Shown one piece after another: positions 33,890 through 43,001 of a stretch of 64,000 nucleotides of DNA. The DNA comes from Collinsella tanakaei (GTDB taxonomy: Bacteria > Actinomycetota > Coriobacteriia > Coriobacteriales > Coriobacteriaceae): positions 155,655 to 219,654 of the forward strand of contig NZ_JADYTL010000005.1 in the NCBI RefSeq assembly GCF_021531055.1, given 5' to 3'. Both the position numbers and the translations under genes were made by a program. The notes under the pieces are model-generated. The model was not told where the DNA came from, made no database searches, and saw only the letters and a program-made list of their open reading frames with translations. Every line of letters begins with the position of its first letter. The first letter of the stretch is position 1.

Positions 33890-36220
33890 TTACCGGTGGC
33901 GCACGAGATAGCAGCGATGGATCTTGGGATTGCGCGCGTAATCCTCGGGGATGGTCTGCGCGCTGATGTCCTCGATGCAGACGCCGGCGCGCGCAAGCGC
34001 TTCGACATCGGGCCGGAAGGTGCGCAGATTGCACGAGAAGATGGCAAGGCCGTCGCCGGTGAGCAAGCGCACGAGGTTTCCGAGCAGCTCGACATGGTCG
34101 CGCTGGACGTCAAACGTCCGTTGACCCATCTTGGCCGAGTTGGAAAACGTCGGCGGGTCGCAAAAGATCAGGTCCCATCGGTGGTCCGTACACGCTTCGC
34201 GCTGGATCCAGGAGAGCACGTCGGCGCGGACGAAGCGGTGCGACGGGCCGGTAAAACCGTTGCGTTCCATGTTGCGCCGCGCCCAATCGAGATAGGTGTT
34301 GGACAGGTCGACCGTCGTGGTGGCCGCCGCGCCGCCGTCTGCCGCGTAGCAGGTCGCGGTACCGGTGTAGGCGAACAGGTTGAGGAAGCGCCGACAGCCG
34401 GCGGCGTGCTCGCGCACGAGGCCGCGCGTGACGCGATGGTCGAGGAAGATGCCCGTGTCGAGGTAGTTCTCGAAATCGACCTCGAAGGTAAGGCCGCTCT
34501 CTTGGATGAGCAGCGGCTCATGGTGTGCCGGCGCGGCCTGCGCACCCGTGTGCCCTGTGCGAGGCGACCCTTCGGCGTGGGCGCCGCCGCGGGCGTATTG
34601 CGAGCCGCCGCGCGAGCGCGCGCGGGATCGGGCGACGATATGGTCGGGCGCGATGCCCAGCACTCGTGGTGCGATCGCAAGGATATCGAGGAATCGCGCC
34701 TGTGCGCGCTCGGGATCGACGGATTTGGGCGCGGCGTATTCGGCGATGACCGCCCAGCGCTCGCGTGCCGGCGCGCAGGTCTCGTACAGGTCGATGGCCG
34801 CCGCGTAGTCCGGCAGGTCGGCGTCGTAGACGCGATAGCAGGTGACGCCGGTGCGCGCGCCCCATTTGCGCCGCTGGCGGGCGACTTTGCGCAGGCGCGC
34901 GGCGAACTGGTCGGATTCGGGGATGAGCACGGGCACGGGCTTGCCGTCGCCCACATCGACGGTCGCGCGTGGCGCCCGGAGGCTTGACGTGCTCCTGCCC
35001 ACCTTGCCGGAGTACGTCACGATGCGGGCTTCGGCGTTGTCGAGCTTGATGTCCGTGCTCGCCTCGACGGCGCCTGCCGCCGCGCGGGCGACGAGGTTGT
35101 CGCGCGTGAGCGCGGTCAGGGGCCATGCGGCGCATGCCTCGTCGTCACGCAGGTCGCCGATGAGGTCGAGTGCGCGGTTCATGCTGCGAAACGGCAAGTC
35201 GGCGGCGTTGATGATGATGGTGCCCGCGGGCGCGTCGCCACCGGCTGCGCTGCGCGTGCACCCGCGGAGCTTGGCGGCGATCGCCTCGGCATTGGGCTGG
35301 ACGAACATGACGCGGTCGGACAGGCCCGCCGCCTTGAGCATCCGGCGGGCGAGTGCCGTGGCGTGCCCATCAAAATCGCAGCTCACGATACGCGCCGGAG
35401 TGCGACTCGCGCGCTCGGCACGGCGGTCGGCCTCGTCGAGCAGGTCGTTCCATGCGGCCTCGTCGCAAGCGGTCCACGAGAAAAAGCCCCAGTAGTCGCG
35501 CAGCAGACCCGGCGCACGGTCGGCGGCGATCGAGGCCGCCTCGAGCACGATGCCCGGCCCGCCGCAGACGTCGAGCAGCACGGGGAGCGGCGCCTGGCCG
35601 TCCGAGGGTGCGGTACCGTCGTTCACCTCGTCTCCCGCCGGCTCGCCCGGCGCCTGCCATCCCGCCTGCGTGAGGGCAAGCGCCGCGTAGTCCGCGCGCA
35701 ACGGGCGCACGCCGCCGGCGCCGCCGACCTTCGGATGACGGCGGAACAGCGGCTCGGAGGACAGGTCGAGGTGGACGCTGGCACGCTCGCCGTGCAGCGA
35801 GACGGCGATGCGCGCATCGGGCTGCTCGGTGTCGACCACCGCACGGGCGCCGGCCCGCTCGGCAAGGCGGTCGCAGATGGCGTCCTTGACGCGCAGGGCG
35901 GTGAAGTGCGTGTTGCGCAGGCGATCGTTCGTGCCTCGCGCGGTGACGGCGATGGTGGAGCCGCGGCGCAGGGTGCGCTCCCACGGGATATCGTAGGCCC
36001 CCTCGTACAGATCGTCGGCATCCTCGCAGGTAAAGCGCGCAAGAACCACGAAGACGCGGCTCGCCAGCCGCGACCACAGGCAGATCCGCATGGCGTCGGC
36101 TGCCTCGCCGGCAAACGAGACGCGGCCCTTGAGCTTGCGGACCTGGCGCGCGCCGAGGGAGCGGAGCTCGTCGGCGAGGGCGGACTCGAACCCCTCCGGG
36201 CAGCTGGCGTAAAATTCCAT
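33890..36220 (-). CDS. rlmL: Bifunctional 23S rRNA methyltransferase RlmKL
   Basis: A 776-residue fusion of two methylases acting on helix 74 of 23S rRNA (m2G2445 by the RlmL part and m7G2069 by the RlmK part in E. coli). A THUMP-type RNA-binding region is at the N-terminus (MEFYASCPEGFESALADELR to about 170). The RlmL methylase half contains LDVCGGPGIVLEAASIAADRAPG and IIINAADLPF in place of NPPY. The RlmK half has RRFLNLFAYTGTATCYAADGG and the catalytic motif LIFCDPPTFSNSAKM. In the first domain the usual NPPY-like tetrapeptide reads NAAD, so that half may be inactive or altered. The ATG at 36220 follows GAGAGG. Confidence 0.9.
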   Translation of the reverse strand: MEFYASCPEGFESALADELRSLGARQVRKLKGRVSFAGEAADAMRICLWSRLASRVFVVLARFTCEDADDLYEGAYDIPWERTLRRGSTIAVTARGTNDRLRNTHFTALRVKDAICDRLAERAGARAVVDTEQPDARIAVSLHGERASVHLDLSSEPLFRRHPKVGGAGGVRPLRADYAALALTQAGWQAPGEPAGDEVNDGTAPSDGQAPLPVLLDVCGGPGIVLEAASIAADRAPGLLRDYWGFFSWTACDEAAWNDLLDEADRRAERASRTPARIVSCDFDGHATALARRMLKAAGLSDRVMFVQPNAEAIAAKLRGCTRSAAGGDAPAGTIIINAADLPFRSMNRALDLIGDLRDDEACAAWPLTALTRDNLVARAAAGAVEASTDIKLDNAEARIVTYSGKVGRSTSSLRAPRATVDVGDGKPVPVLIPESDQFAARLRKVARQRRKWGARTGVTCYRVYDADLPDYAAAIDLYETCAPARERWAVIAEYAAPKSVDPERAQARFLDILAIAPRVLGIAPDHIVARSRARSRGGSQYARGGAHAEGSPRTGHTGAQAAPAHHEPLLIQESGLTFEVDFENYLDTGIFLDHRVTRGLVREHAAGCRRFLNLFAYTGTATCYAADGGAAATTTVDLSNTYLDWARRNMERNGFTGPSHRFVRADVLSWIQREACTDHRWDLIFCDPPTFSNSAKMGQRTFDVQRDHVELLGNLVRLLTGDGLAIFSCNLRTFRPDVEALARAGVCIEDISAQTIPEDYARNPKIHRCYLVRHR

Positions 36221-36349
36221 GGGCGACCTCTCGAATCGTCAGAAAAAAAGCGCCCGTCTCCATGTTCACGGGGCCGCTTCATTATATGATGCGGAGTCGC
36301 GGCGCCGTGATCGCCGCATGCGTTGTACACGAAAGGACGGCTTCCCACC

Positions 36350-37180
36350 GTGCAGATTCCAGCCCACATCGATACGCCCGTCATCATCTTCTTCGACGTG
36401 GACGGCACGCTCATCTGGCATGATCCGGCGAGCAATGCGGCCGAGAACGTGGCGCACGCGCGGCCGACGCCGGGCGTGGTCGAGGCGTTCGCCCGCATGC
36501 GCGAGCGCGGTCATCTGCCGATCATCTGCACCGGCCGGCCGCTGTGCCTGCTGCAGCGCGAGCTGCTCGACCTGCAGCCCGCGGGATTGGTGCTGTCGGC
36601 GGGTGCCGCCCTGCAGATCGACGGCACGATGGTCCGCGAGCGCGTGATCGAGGTGCCGTTGTTGGAGCAGACGGTGCGCCTCTTCGCCGAGCTGGGTGTC
36701 GAGGTGATCTTCGAGGGATCCCAGACGGTGGCGGCGTTTTTGCCCAACGGGGGCGACTACACCGACATCCCCGGGACCATCGTCTGCCACACTCTCGACG
36801 AACTGCGCGAAAAGACGCCGATGCGCTTCAGTAAGTTCTCCTACACCAACGAGATGCTGCCGCGGCTCGCGCGGATGGGCGATTTCATCGCCGCGCACTT
36901 CGGCCAGTACGACTTGGGGCTCGGGACCGGTGAGTGCACACTGCTCGGCGTGGACAAGGGCGCCGGCGTGCGCGACGCGCTCGAGGCGCTGGGCTTCGAC
37001 GGCGCCCGCACGTTCGCGTTCGGTGACTCCGAAAACGATCTGCCGATGTTGCAGGCGGTCGAGACGCCGGTCGCCATGGGCAACGCCCTCGCCAGCGTGA
37101 AGGCCGCCGCGACCTACGTGACCGACTCCGCCGAGCACGACGGTGTCGTCACCGGTCTGGAGCACTTCGGTTTGATTTAA
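36350..37180 (+). CDS. HAD-family phosphatase, Cof type
   Basis: A 276-residue hydrolase. Motif I is FFDVDGTLIW, motif II ICTGRPLCLLQ, motif III Lys in GVDKGAGVRDAL, and motif IV FGDSENDLPML; the C2-type cap domain lies between II and III, as in Cof/YidA proteins acting on sugar or nucleotide phosphates. The GTG at 36350 is preferred, with GAAAGGA 13 bases upstream; a TTG at 36323 is an alternative. It is divergent from rlmKL (130-bp gap). It differs from the first Cof-type protein (26623-27510) in sequence throughout, so they are separate family members rather than a recent duplication. Confidence 0.88.
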   Translation: MQIPAHIDTPVIIFFDVDGTLIWHDPASNAAENVAHARPTPGVVEAFARMRERGHLPIICTGRPLCLLQRELLDLQPAGLVLSAGAALQIDGTMVRERVIEVPLLEQTVRLFAELGVEVIFEGSQTVAAFLPNGGDYTDIPGTIVCHTLDELREKTPMRFSKFSYTNEMLPRLARMGDFIAAHFGQYDLGLGTGECTLLGVDKGAGVRDALEALGFDGARTFAFGDSENDLPMLQAVETPVAMGNALASVKAAATYVTDSAEHDGVVTGLEHFGLI

Positions 37181-37217
37181 CGCGGACACGACGGTCCGTC
37201 CGCTCCGGTCCATTCCA

Positions 37218-37259
37218 ACGAAAAACGGCCTCTCCGGAAATCCGAGAAGGCCGTTTTTT
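37218..37259. terminator. Bidirectional rho-independent terminator
   Basis: AAAAACGGCC(TTCTC-like) arms with the complementary GGCCGTTTTTT: T runs on both strands, between the convergent HAD gene and the ABC exporter operon. Confidence 0.88.
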
Positions 37260-37291
37260 GCACGGAAGGTGCGAGCGTCTGCGCGCCGAAG

Positions 37292-39268
37292 CTACTCGAG
37301 CTCGAACGCGCCGGTATAGAGCTGGTAGTACGTGCCGCGCTTGGCGATCAGCTCGTCGTGGCTGCCGCGCTCGATGATGCGGCCGTGGTCGAGCACGATG
37401 ATCGCGTCGGAGTTGCGCACGGTGGACAGACGGTGCGCGATCACGAACGTGGTGCGCCCGTTCATGAGCGCGTCCATGCCGCGCTGCACGATGGCCTCGG
37501 TGCGCGTGTCGATCGACGAGGTCGCCTCGTCCAAGATCATGACCGGCGGGTCGGCGACCGCGGCGCGCGAGATCGACAGCAGCTGGCGCTGGCCCTGCGA
37601 CAGGTTGGAGCCGTTGTCGGAGAGCATCGTCTGGTACCCCTCGGGCAGGCGCTCGATGAAGCCGTGCGCGCCGGCGAGCTTGGCTGCGGCGATGCACTCC
37701 TCGTCGGTGGCATCCAAACGTCCGTAGCGGATGTTGTCCATGACGGTACCGGTGAACAGGTTCACGTCCTGCAGCACCATACCGAGCGAGCGACGCAGGT
37801 CATCCTTGCGGATCTTCTCGATATTGATGCCGTCGTAGCGGATCTTGCCCTTGTTGATGTCGTAGAAGCGGTTGATCAGATTCGTGATCGTGGTCTTGCC
37901 GGCGCCGGTCGCGCCCACGAAGGCGATCTTCTGGCCGGGCTTGGCCCACACGCTCACGTCGTGCAGCACGGTGTGGCCGGGCTTGTAGCCGAAGTCCACG
38001 TCGACCAGGCGCACGTCGCCCTGAAGCGGCACGAGCTCCACGGTGCCGTCCTGGTGCGGGTGCTTCCAGGCCCAGCGACCGGTGTGCTTGCCGGCGGCCT
38101 CGACGAGCTGGCCGTTCTCCATCTTGGTGTTGACCAGCGTGACGTAGCCCTCGTCCTGCTCGGTCTCCTCGTCCATGAGCTCGAAGATGCGCTCGGCACC
38201 CGCGAGGCCCATGACCACGGCGTTGATCTGCTGCGAGATCTGGCCGATCTGGCCGGCGAACTGCTTGGTCATGTTGAGGAACGGCACGGTCACGGCGACG
38301 GAGAACGCCAGGCCGGACACGGACACGTTGGGCACGCCGGTGGCGATGAAGATGCCGCCCACGAGCGCCACGATGACGTACATGAGGTTGCCGAGGTTCA
38401 TGAGGATCGGGCCGAGCGTGTTGGTGTACATGTTCGCGGCGCGGGCGGCGCGGAACAGGCGCTCGTTACGGACGTCGAAGTCCTCCTGGGCGGCGTCCTC
38501 ATGGCAGAACACCTTGACGACGCGCTGGCCGTTCATGATCTCCTCGACGTGGCCCTCGACCACCGAGATCTCGTGCTGCTGCGCCACGAAGTTGCGGGCG
38601 GAGCGGCCACCGAGCTGCTTGGTCATGTAGGCCATGAAGCCCACGCCGGCGATGACCACGAGCGCCATCCAGACGCTGTAGTACATCATGACGCAGATGA
38701 CCGAGCAGCAGGTGATGACCGTCAGGCAGATGTTGGGCATGGACTGCGAGATCATCTGGCGCAGGGTGTCGATATCGTTGGTGTAGTAGCTCATGATATC
38801 GCCGCGCTGATGCTGGTCGAAGTAGCTGATCGGCAGGTCCTGCATGTGGTCGAACAGCTTCTCGCGGAACTTCTCGAGCGAGCCCTGGGTGATGATGGCC
38901 ATGAGGCGCGTCTGGGTGAAGTTGGCGATGAGCGTGACGGCGTACACGCAGATGAGCGTGAGGGTGAGCGACGTGATGCGGCCCGAGACCGACGCCCAGT
39001 CGCCGGACTGCCAGGTGGCGGTCACGATCTCGAGGGCGCGCTGGATGAAGGTCGCCGGCATGGCCGACAGGATCGCCTGCACGACGATGCAGACGGCCAC
39101 GATCGGCAGAAGCTTGGGATAGAACGAGAACAGGGTGCGGATGAGGCGTCCGAGCGTGCGGCCGCGTCCCGGGCGGCGATTCCCGTCGTCGGTCTGACGG
39201 CCGGCGACGTTTTGGCGCTTGGCCTCGTATTCCTTGCGGGCTTCGGCGTTAATGCTCATCGGCGGCAC
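37292..39268 (-). CDS. ABC exporter half, canonical-site subunit (second system)
   Basis: A 658-residue membrane-ATPase fusion. A charged N-terminal tail of about 40 residues is followed by six transmembrane helices and an ATPase with Walker A GATGAGKTT, signature LSQGQRQLL, Walker B PVMILDEATSSID with catalytic Glu, and switch His (FVIAHRLST). Between the membrane and ATPase parts is an insertion of about 30 residues (YVTLVNTKMENGQLVEA to DGTVELVPL), common in this exporter subfamily (YfiC/EfrB-like). It overlaps the upstream gene by 20 bases, and both belong to the MarR-led operon. Substrate unknown; drug or toxic metabolite efflux is likely. Confidence 0.92.
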   Translation of the reverse strand: MPPMSINAEARKEYEAKRQNVAGRQTDDGNRRPGRGRTLGRLIRTLFSFYPKLLPIVAVCIVVQAILSAMPATFIQRALEIVTATWQSGDWASVSGRITSLTLTLICVYAVTLIANFTQTRLMAIITQGSLEKFREKLFDHMQDLPISYFDQHQRGDIMSYYTNDIDTLRQMISQSMPNICLTVITCCSVICVMMYYSVWMALVVIAGVGFMAYMTKQLGGRSARNFVAQQHEISVVEGHVEEIMNGQRVVKVFCHEDAAQEDFDVRNERLFRAARAANMYTNTLGPILMNLGNLMYVIVALVGGIFIATGVPNVSVSGLAFSVAVTVPFLNMTKQFAGQIGQISQQINAVVMGLAGAERIFELMDEETEQDEGYVTLVNTKMENGQLVEAAGKHTGRWAWKHPHQDGTVELVPLQGDVRLVDVDFGYKPGHTVLHDVSVWAKPGQKIAFVGATGAGKTTITNLINRFYDINKGKIRYDGINIEKIRKDDLRRSLGMVLQDVNLFTGTVMDNIRYGRLDATDEECIAAAKLAGAHGFIERLPEGYQTMLSDNGSNLSQGQRQLLSISRAAVADPPVMILDEATSSIDTRTEAIVQRGMDALMNGRTTFVIAHRLSTVRNSDAIIVLDHGRIIERGSHDELIAKRGTYYQLYTGAFELE

Positions 39269-41102
39269 CTCCCTTCACGGTTTCGGCATCCGTGGCGGGT
39301 ACCTCCGCGGGCGTTTCGGCCTCGGCGGGCATCGCTGCCTCGACGGCGTCGGTCGCGCTCACGGCGTCATCGTCTTCGGTGCGGTTCTGCTGGATGTAGG
39401 TATCGCGATAGATGTCGCAGGTCTTCATGAGCTCGTCGTGCGTGCCCAGGCCGGCGATGTGGCCGTTGTCGAGCACGAGGATGCGGTCGGCATGCTCCAC
39501 CGAGCTCGTGCGCTGCGCGATGATGATCTTGGTGGTCTCGGGCAGATACTGCGCCAGGCCCTCGCGGATGAGCGCGTCGGTCTTGGTGTCGACGGCGGAG
39601 GTGGAGTCGTCCAAGATCAGGACCTTGGGGTGCTTGAGCAGCGCGCGGGCGATGCACAGGCGCTGCTTCTGGCCGCCGGACACGTTGGTGCCGCCCTGCT
39701 CGATGTAGGTGTCGTACTTCTGCGGGAAGCCCTGGATGAACTCATCGGCCTGCGCGAGCTTGCAGACCTCCACGAGCTCGTCGTAGGAGGCATCCGGGTC
39801 GCCCCAGCGCAGGTTCTCCTTGATGGTGCCCGAGAACAGCACGTTCTTCTGCAGCACGACGGCCACGTTGTTGCGGAGGAACTCGAGGTCGTAGTCGCGC
39901 ACGTCCACGCCGCCGACCTTGACGGAGCCCTCGGTCACGTCGTACAGGCGGCTGATCAGGTTGATCAGCGACGTCTTGGCCGAACCGGTGCCGCCCATGA
40001 TGCCCAGCGTCTCGCCGCTGGCGATGTGCAGGTCGATCTCGGCGAGCGCGCGGTGCTCGGCCTTCTCGGAGTACTTGAACGTCACGTGGTCGAAGTCGAT
40101 GGATCCGTCCTTCATCTCGGTGACGGGGTTCGCCGGGTTCTTGATGGTGGGCTCGGTCTCGATGACCTCGACGATACGCTCGGCGGACTCCTGCGCCATG
40201 GTGATCATGGCGAAGACCATCGACACCATCATGAGCGCCATGAGGATCATGAAGCCGTAGGTGGTCAGCGCGGAGAACTGGCCGACGTTGAGCATGGTGC
40301 CGCGGCTCGAGATGATCAGGTAGGAGCCGAACTGGATGATGACCGTGAACACCGTGAACACGGCGAGGTTCATCATGGGCGAGTTGAAGGCGAGGATCTT
40401 CTCGGCGCGGGTGAAGTCGGCGCAGACGTCCTGCGCGGCGCGGCCGAACTTGGCCTTCTCGTAGTCCTGGCGCACGTAGCTCTTGACGTCGCGCATGCCG
40501 GTGACGTTCTCCTCGATGGACTCGTTGAGCGCGTCGTACTTGCGGAACACGGAACGGAAGATCGGGTGCACGGTGCGCACGACCTTGAACAGGCCGAAGC
40601 CCAGGATGGGCACGACGATCACGAACACGATGGCCATGGGGCCGCCCATGACGAAGGCCATGACGATGCCGCAGATGAGGATCAGCGGGCAGCGGATGGC
40701 GGTGCGGATGACCATCATGTAGGCGAGCTGCACGTTGGTGATGTCCGTGGTGAGGCGTGTGACCAGCGAGGAGCTGGAGAACTGATCGATGTTGGCGAAG
40801 CTGAAGCGCTGCACCGCGGCGAACACGTCGTGGCGCAGGTTCTTGGCAAAGCCGCAGCTCGCCTGGCTGCAGGTGAGGCCGGCGCCGATGCCGAAGGCGA
40901 GCGACGCGAGCGCCATGGCCACGAGCAGGCCGGCGTACGGCAGCATCTCGGGCACGGATGCGCCCTGCTGGATGACGTTGATGAGCTGCGCGGTGACGAA
41001 CGGGATGGCGACCTCCATCACCACCTCGCCCGACACGATGATGGGGGTGGCGATCGCCGCCCGCCTATACTCGCGTATGCTCTTCATGAGCGTGTTAATC
41101 AT
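39249..41102 (-). CDS. ABC exporter half, degenerate-site subunit (second system)
   Basis: A 617-residue partner of the downstream gene, with six transmembrane helices (residues 1-310) and an ATPase with Walker A GGTGSAKTS, signature VSGGQKQRL and Walker B KVLILDDSTSAVD. The catalytic Glu is Asp, the switch His is Gln (IIIAQRTSS) and Walker A has Ala in place of Gly (GSAKT), so this ATP site is probably weak or silent. A Glu/Ala-rich C-terminal tail (about 580-617) is likely disordered. It overlaps the MarR gene by eight bases. The organisation parallels the exporter at 16897-20642. Confidence 0.92.
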   Translation of the reverse strand: MINTLMKSIREYRRAAIATPIIVSGEVVMEVAIPFVTAQLINVIQQGASVPEMLPYAGLLVAMALASLAFGIGAGLTCSQASCGFAKNLRHDVFAAVQRFSFANIDQFSSSSLVTRLTTDITNVQLAYMMVIRTAIRCPLILICGIVMAFVMGGPMAIVFVIVVPILGFGLFKVVRTVHPIFRSVFRKYDALNESIEENVTGMRDVKSYVRQDYEKAKFGRAAQDVCADFTRAEKILAFNSPMMNLAVFTVFTVIIQFGSYLIISSRGTMLNVGQFSALTTYGFMILMALMMVSMVFAMITMAQESAERIVEVIETEPTIKNPANPVTEMKDGSIDFDHVTFKYSEKAEHRALAEIDLHIASGETLGIMGGTGSAKTSLINLISRLYDVTEGSVKVGGVDVRDYDLEFLRNNVAVVLQKNVLFSGTIKENLRWGDPDASYDELVEVCKLAQADEFIQGFPQKYDTYIEQGGTNVSGGQKQRLCIARALLKHPKVLILDDSTSAVDTKTDALIREGLAQYLPETTKIIIAQRTSSVEHADRILVLDNGHIAGLGTHDELMKTCDIYRDTYIQQNRTEDDDAVSATDAVEAAMPAEAETPAEVPATDAETVKGGAADEH

Positions 41103-41601
41103 GCAATCCCTCCCAATGTGTGCGTATCCTGTCGAGCATGTCGACGAGTTGGTCCTGTTCGGCGTCGCTCAGGCAGGCGAAGGCCTCGAGGCGGAAGGCG
41201 CGGCGGGCCTCCTGTTCGCGCGCGGCCTCCTCGACGCCCTTGTCCGTGAGGCGGACGGAGAGTTGGCGGCGGTCCTCAGGGTTGCGCGTGCGCTCGATGA
41301 GGCCGGCGCTCTCGATCTTGGCGAGGATCTCGGACAGCGAGCCGGGTTTGAGCTCGAAGTACGCGCCGAGCTCCTGTTGGGACATCTGGCCGCCGGACTT
41401 GGCGATCAGGCAAATGATGGCCGCCCGACCGGATCTGCCTCCGCTGTGGAAGTGCAGGTACTGCCCGCAAAAGCCGATATCCCACAGCAGACGGCGGGCG
41501 CGCGCCTCCTCGGGGGAGTCCCACGGCTGCGGCTCGTCCGGAGCGGCGTGGCCCTCGGCTGCGTGCAGCCGTGCAGGGTCTTCGTCATCGGACATGCACA
41601 T
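41095..41601 (-). CDS. MarR-family transcriptional regulator
   Basis: A 168-residue winged-helix regulator. After an acidic lead of about 30 residues come the HTH (GQMSQQELGAYFELKPGSLSEILAKIESAGLIERTRN) and the wing (PEDRRQLSVRLTDKGVEEA). Such proteins repress efflux genes and respond to phenolic or other small ligands. It is first in the operon with the two exporter genes, overlapping the next by eight bases, so it is probably autoregulatory. The ATG at 41601 is five bases after GGAG; ATG 41595 is possible. Confidence 0.9.
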   Translation of the reverse strand: MCMSDDEDPARLHAAEGHAAPDEPQPWDSPEEARARRLLWDIGFCGQYLHFHSGGRSGRAAIICLIAKSGGQMSQQELGAYFELKPGSLSEILAKIESAGLIERTRNPEDRRQLSVRLTDKGVEEAAREQEARRAFRLEAFACLSDAEQDQLVDMLDRIRTHWEGLHD

Positions 41602-41668
41602 ACGCGCTCCTTTCCTTCGTATTGATCTGTGCGGTTGAACGAAAGAAGCGTACTACCATGACCGATAA

Positions 41669-41694
41669 AGTCAAGGTACCGAATAATTAGGTAC
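41669..41694 (-). promoter_or_regulatory. Promoter -35 and dyad in front of the MarR-exporter operon
   Basis: On the minus strand TTGACT (41669-41674) and, 16 bp on, TACGCT (41647-41652) form a plausible promoter. Just upstream is the dyad GTACC-N9-GGTAC (41676-41694). This is a good candidate for the MarR operator. Confidence 0.5.
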
Positions 41695-41817
41695 ATGAAA
41701 TTTTCGCGTGCCGAACGATGCTGCCGCTCGAGGGCTTGCTCGACGTGTTTGCGTATCCGTTTTGTCCAGTTTGTGCTGGAATCTCGGTGCGCACATGTTC
41801 TCGAAAACCGAAAACCC

Positions 41818-41942
41818 GTTTAGGGTTCGGTTTTGGGCGCACCCTCTGAGTATAAAAGCTTTTCATCGCACAAGACCCGCAGGCAGTCGGACCGTCGATT
41901 TTGGCGCTACTCGAAAGGTTCCTCCAAAACCGAACCGTAAAC
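41818..41942. repeat. 125-bp inverted-terminus element, copy 3
   Basis: Ends GTTTAGGGTTCGGTTTT (41818-41834) and AAAACCGAACCGTAAAC (41926-41942). The interior aligns without gaps to copy 4 (43777-43901), sharing CCGCAGG and GATTTTGGCGCTAC. Apart from this element and the MarR promoter, the gap 41602-42017 holds no recognisable feature. Confidence 0.88.
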
Positions 41943-42017
41943 GAATCGCGGTCTTCGACATGAACGGGTAGGTCGATTGTGGCCGAGCGACCTGTTCATT
42001 TTGCCGGTGCGTTGTCC

Positions 42018-42908
42018 TCAGTTGCGCAGGTCGGTCTCCACGCGCAGCATGTTGACGACGTTTTCCTGCTCGATCGAGTTGAGCGGGCTCTCCATGGCAT
42101 CGAACTCCTCGGGGCTGTACAGGCGGGTGTACCAGGCCTGCGAATCGAAGTAGCCCTGCAGCGAGGTGCTGTTGAAGCCACGGCCGTAGCGCGCGTAGAT
42201 CTCGTTGCGGGCGATCTCGAGGTCGTCGGGGCTCATGGCGTACAGCTCGGAATCGGTATAGAGATGCGTGTCGGAGTCGGGGCACACGAAGTAGTTGTTG
42301 GGCGCCGAGGTCGACTGCGGTGCGGGGGCGGACTGCTGCGGCCGGCTTTCCCGCGGGTCGGACTGGACGATGATGGTGTTCTGGACGACGGGGGTCTCCT
42401 CCTCGGTGTCGCCCTCGTCGGCGTCGTCGGATTCGACCGAGTCGTCCTCGTCCTTATCGTCGGCGTCGCCATCCTCGGCGTCTTCGTCCTTATCGTCGGC
42501 TTCGCCGTCTTCGGTGTCCGCTTCGTCCGCGTCCTTCTCGGAGTCGGCGTCGTCCGTGGTGCTTGCCTGCACATCCGGGGCGCCGATCCCGAACGGGTGG
42601 AACGTCATGACCGCGAAGGCGCCGCCGCATATCACGATGGCGCAGGCTATCACGGCGACAAGTGCGGAGAGGGGCACGGTTTTGCGGCGGGGCGTCGCCG
42701 TGCCGTCATCTGCCGGAGATGGCGGATTCGGCGCATCGGCGGTCGCGGTGGGCAGCGACGTGGTCGCTTCGGGCTGCTCGATCTTGGTGGTCACATCGGC
42801 TTGCTCGTCGGGTGCCGGCGATTGATCGATGAGCTTGGCGCCGCAGGTCGGGCAGAACGCGGCTTGGTCGTCGACGGGGGCTCCGCAAGTGGTGCAAAAA
42901 CGTGCCAT
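42018..42908 (-). CDS. Zinc-ribbon, single-span membrane protein with YARHG domain
   Basis: A 296-residue protein. A zinc ribbon opens it (Cys5, Cys8, Cys19, Cys22 in FCTTCGAPVDDQAAFCPTCG), then a Thr/Pro/Ala linker, one transmembrane helix (about 78-103), a long acidic disordered stretch (about 112-165, almost all Asp, Glu, Ala and Lys), and a C-terminal YARHG domain (YAMSPDDLEIARNEIYARYGR to the end). The domain order places the zinc ribbon in the cytoplasm and YARHG outside, near the wall. YARHG is found in extracellular proteins, often peptidases; its role is unclear. The ATG at 42908 is used because the only upstream option is a TTG at 42920. Confidence 0.8.
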   Translation of the reverse strand: MARFCTTCGAPVDDQAAFCPTCGAKLIDQSPAPDEQADVTTKIEQPEATTSLPTATADAPNPPSPADDGTATPRRKTVPLSALVAVIACAIVICGGAFAVMTFHPFGIGAPDVQASTTDDADSEKDADEADTEDGEADDKDEDAEDGDADDKDEDDSVESDDADEGDTEEETPVVQNTIIVQSDPRESRPQQSAPAPQSTSAPNNYFVCPDSDTHLYTDSELYAMSPDDLEIARNEIYARYGRGFNSTSLQGYFDSQAWYTRLYSPEEFDAMESPLNSIEQENVVNMLRVETDLRN

Positions 42909-43001
42909 GGTGGTTTCCAATCGTTTGGTGGGGTACGGAGGGTGTGCGGTGGGCGGGCGGCTCGGTGCGTCTCGCGCATGGAGTGCGATTGCCCGTGGGC
43001 G

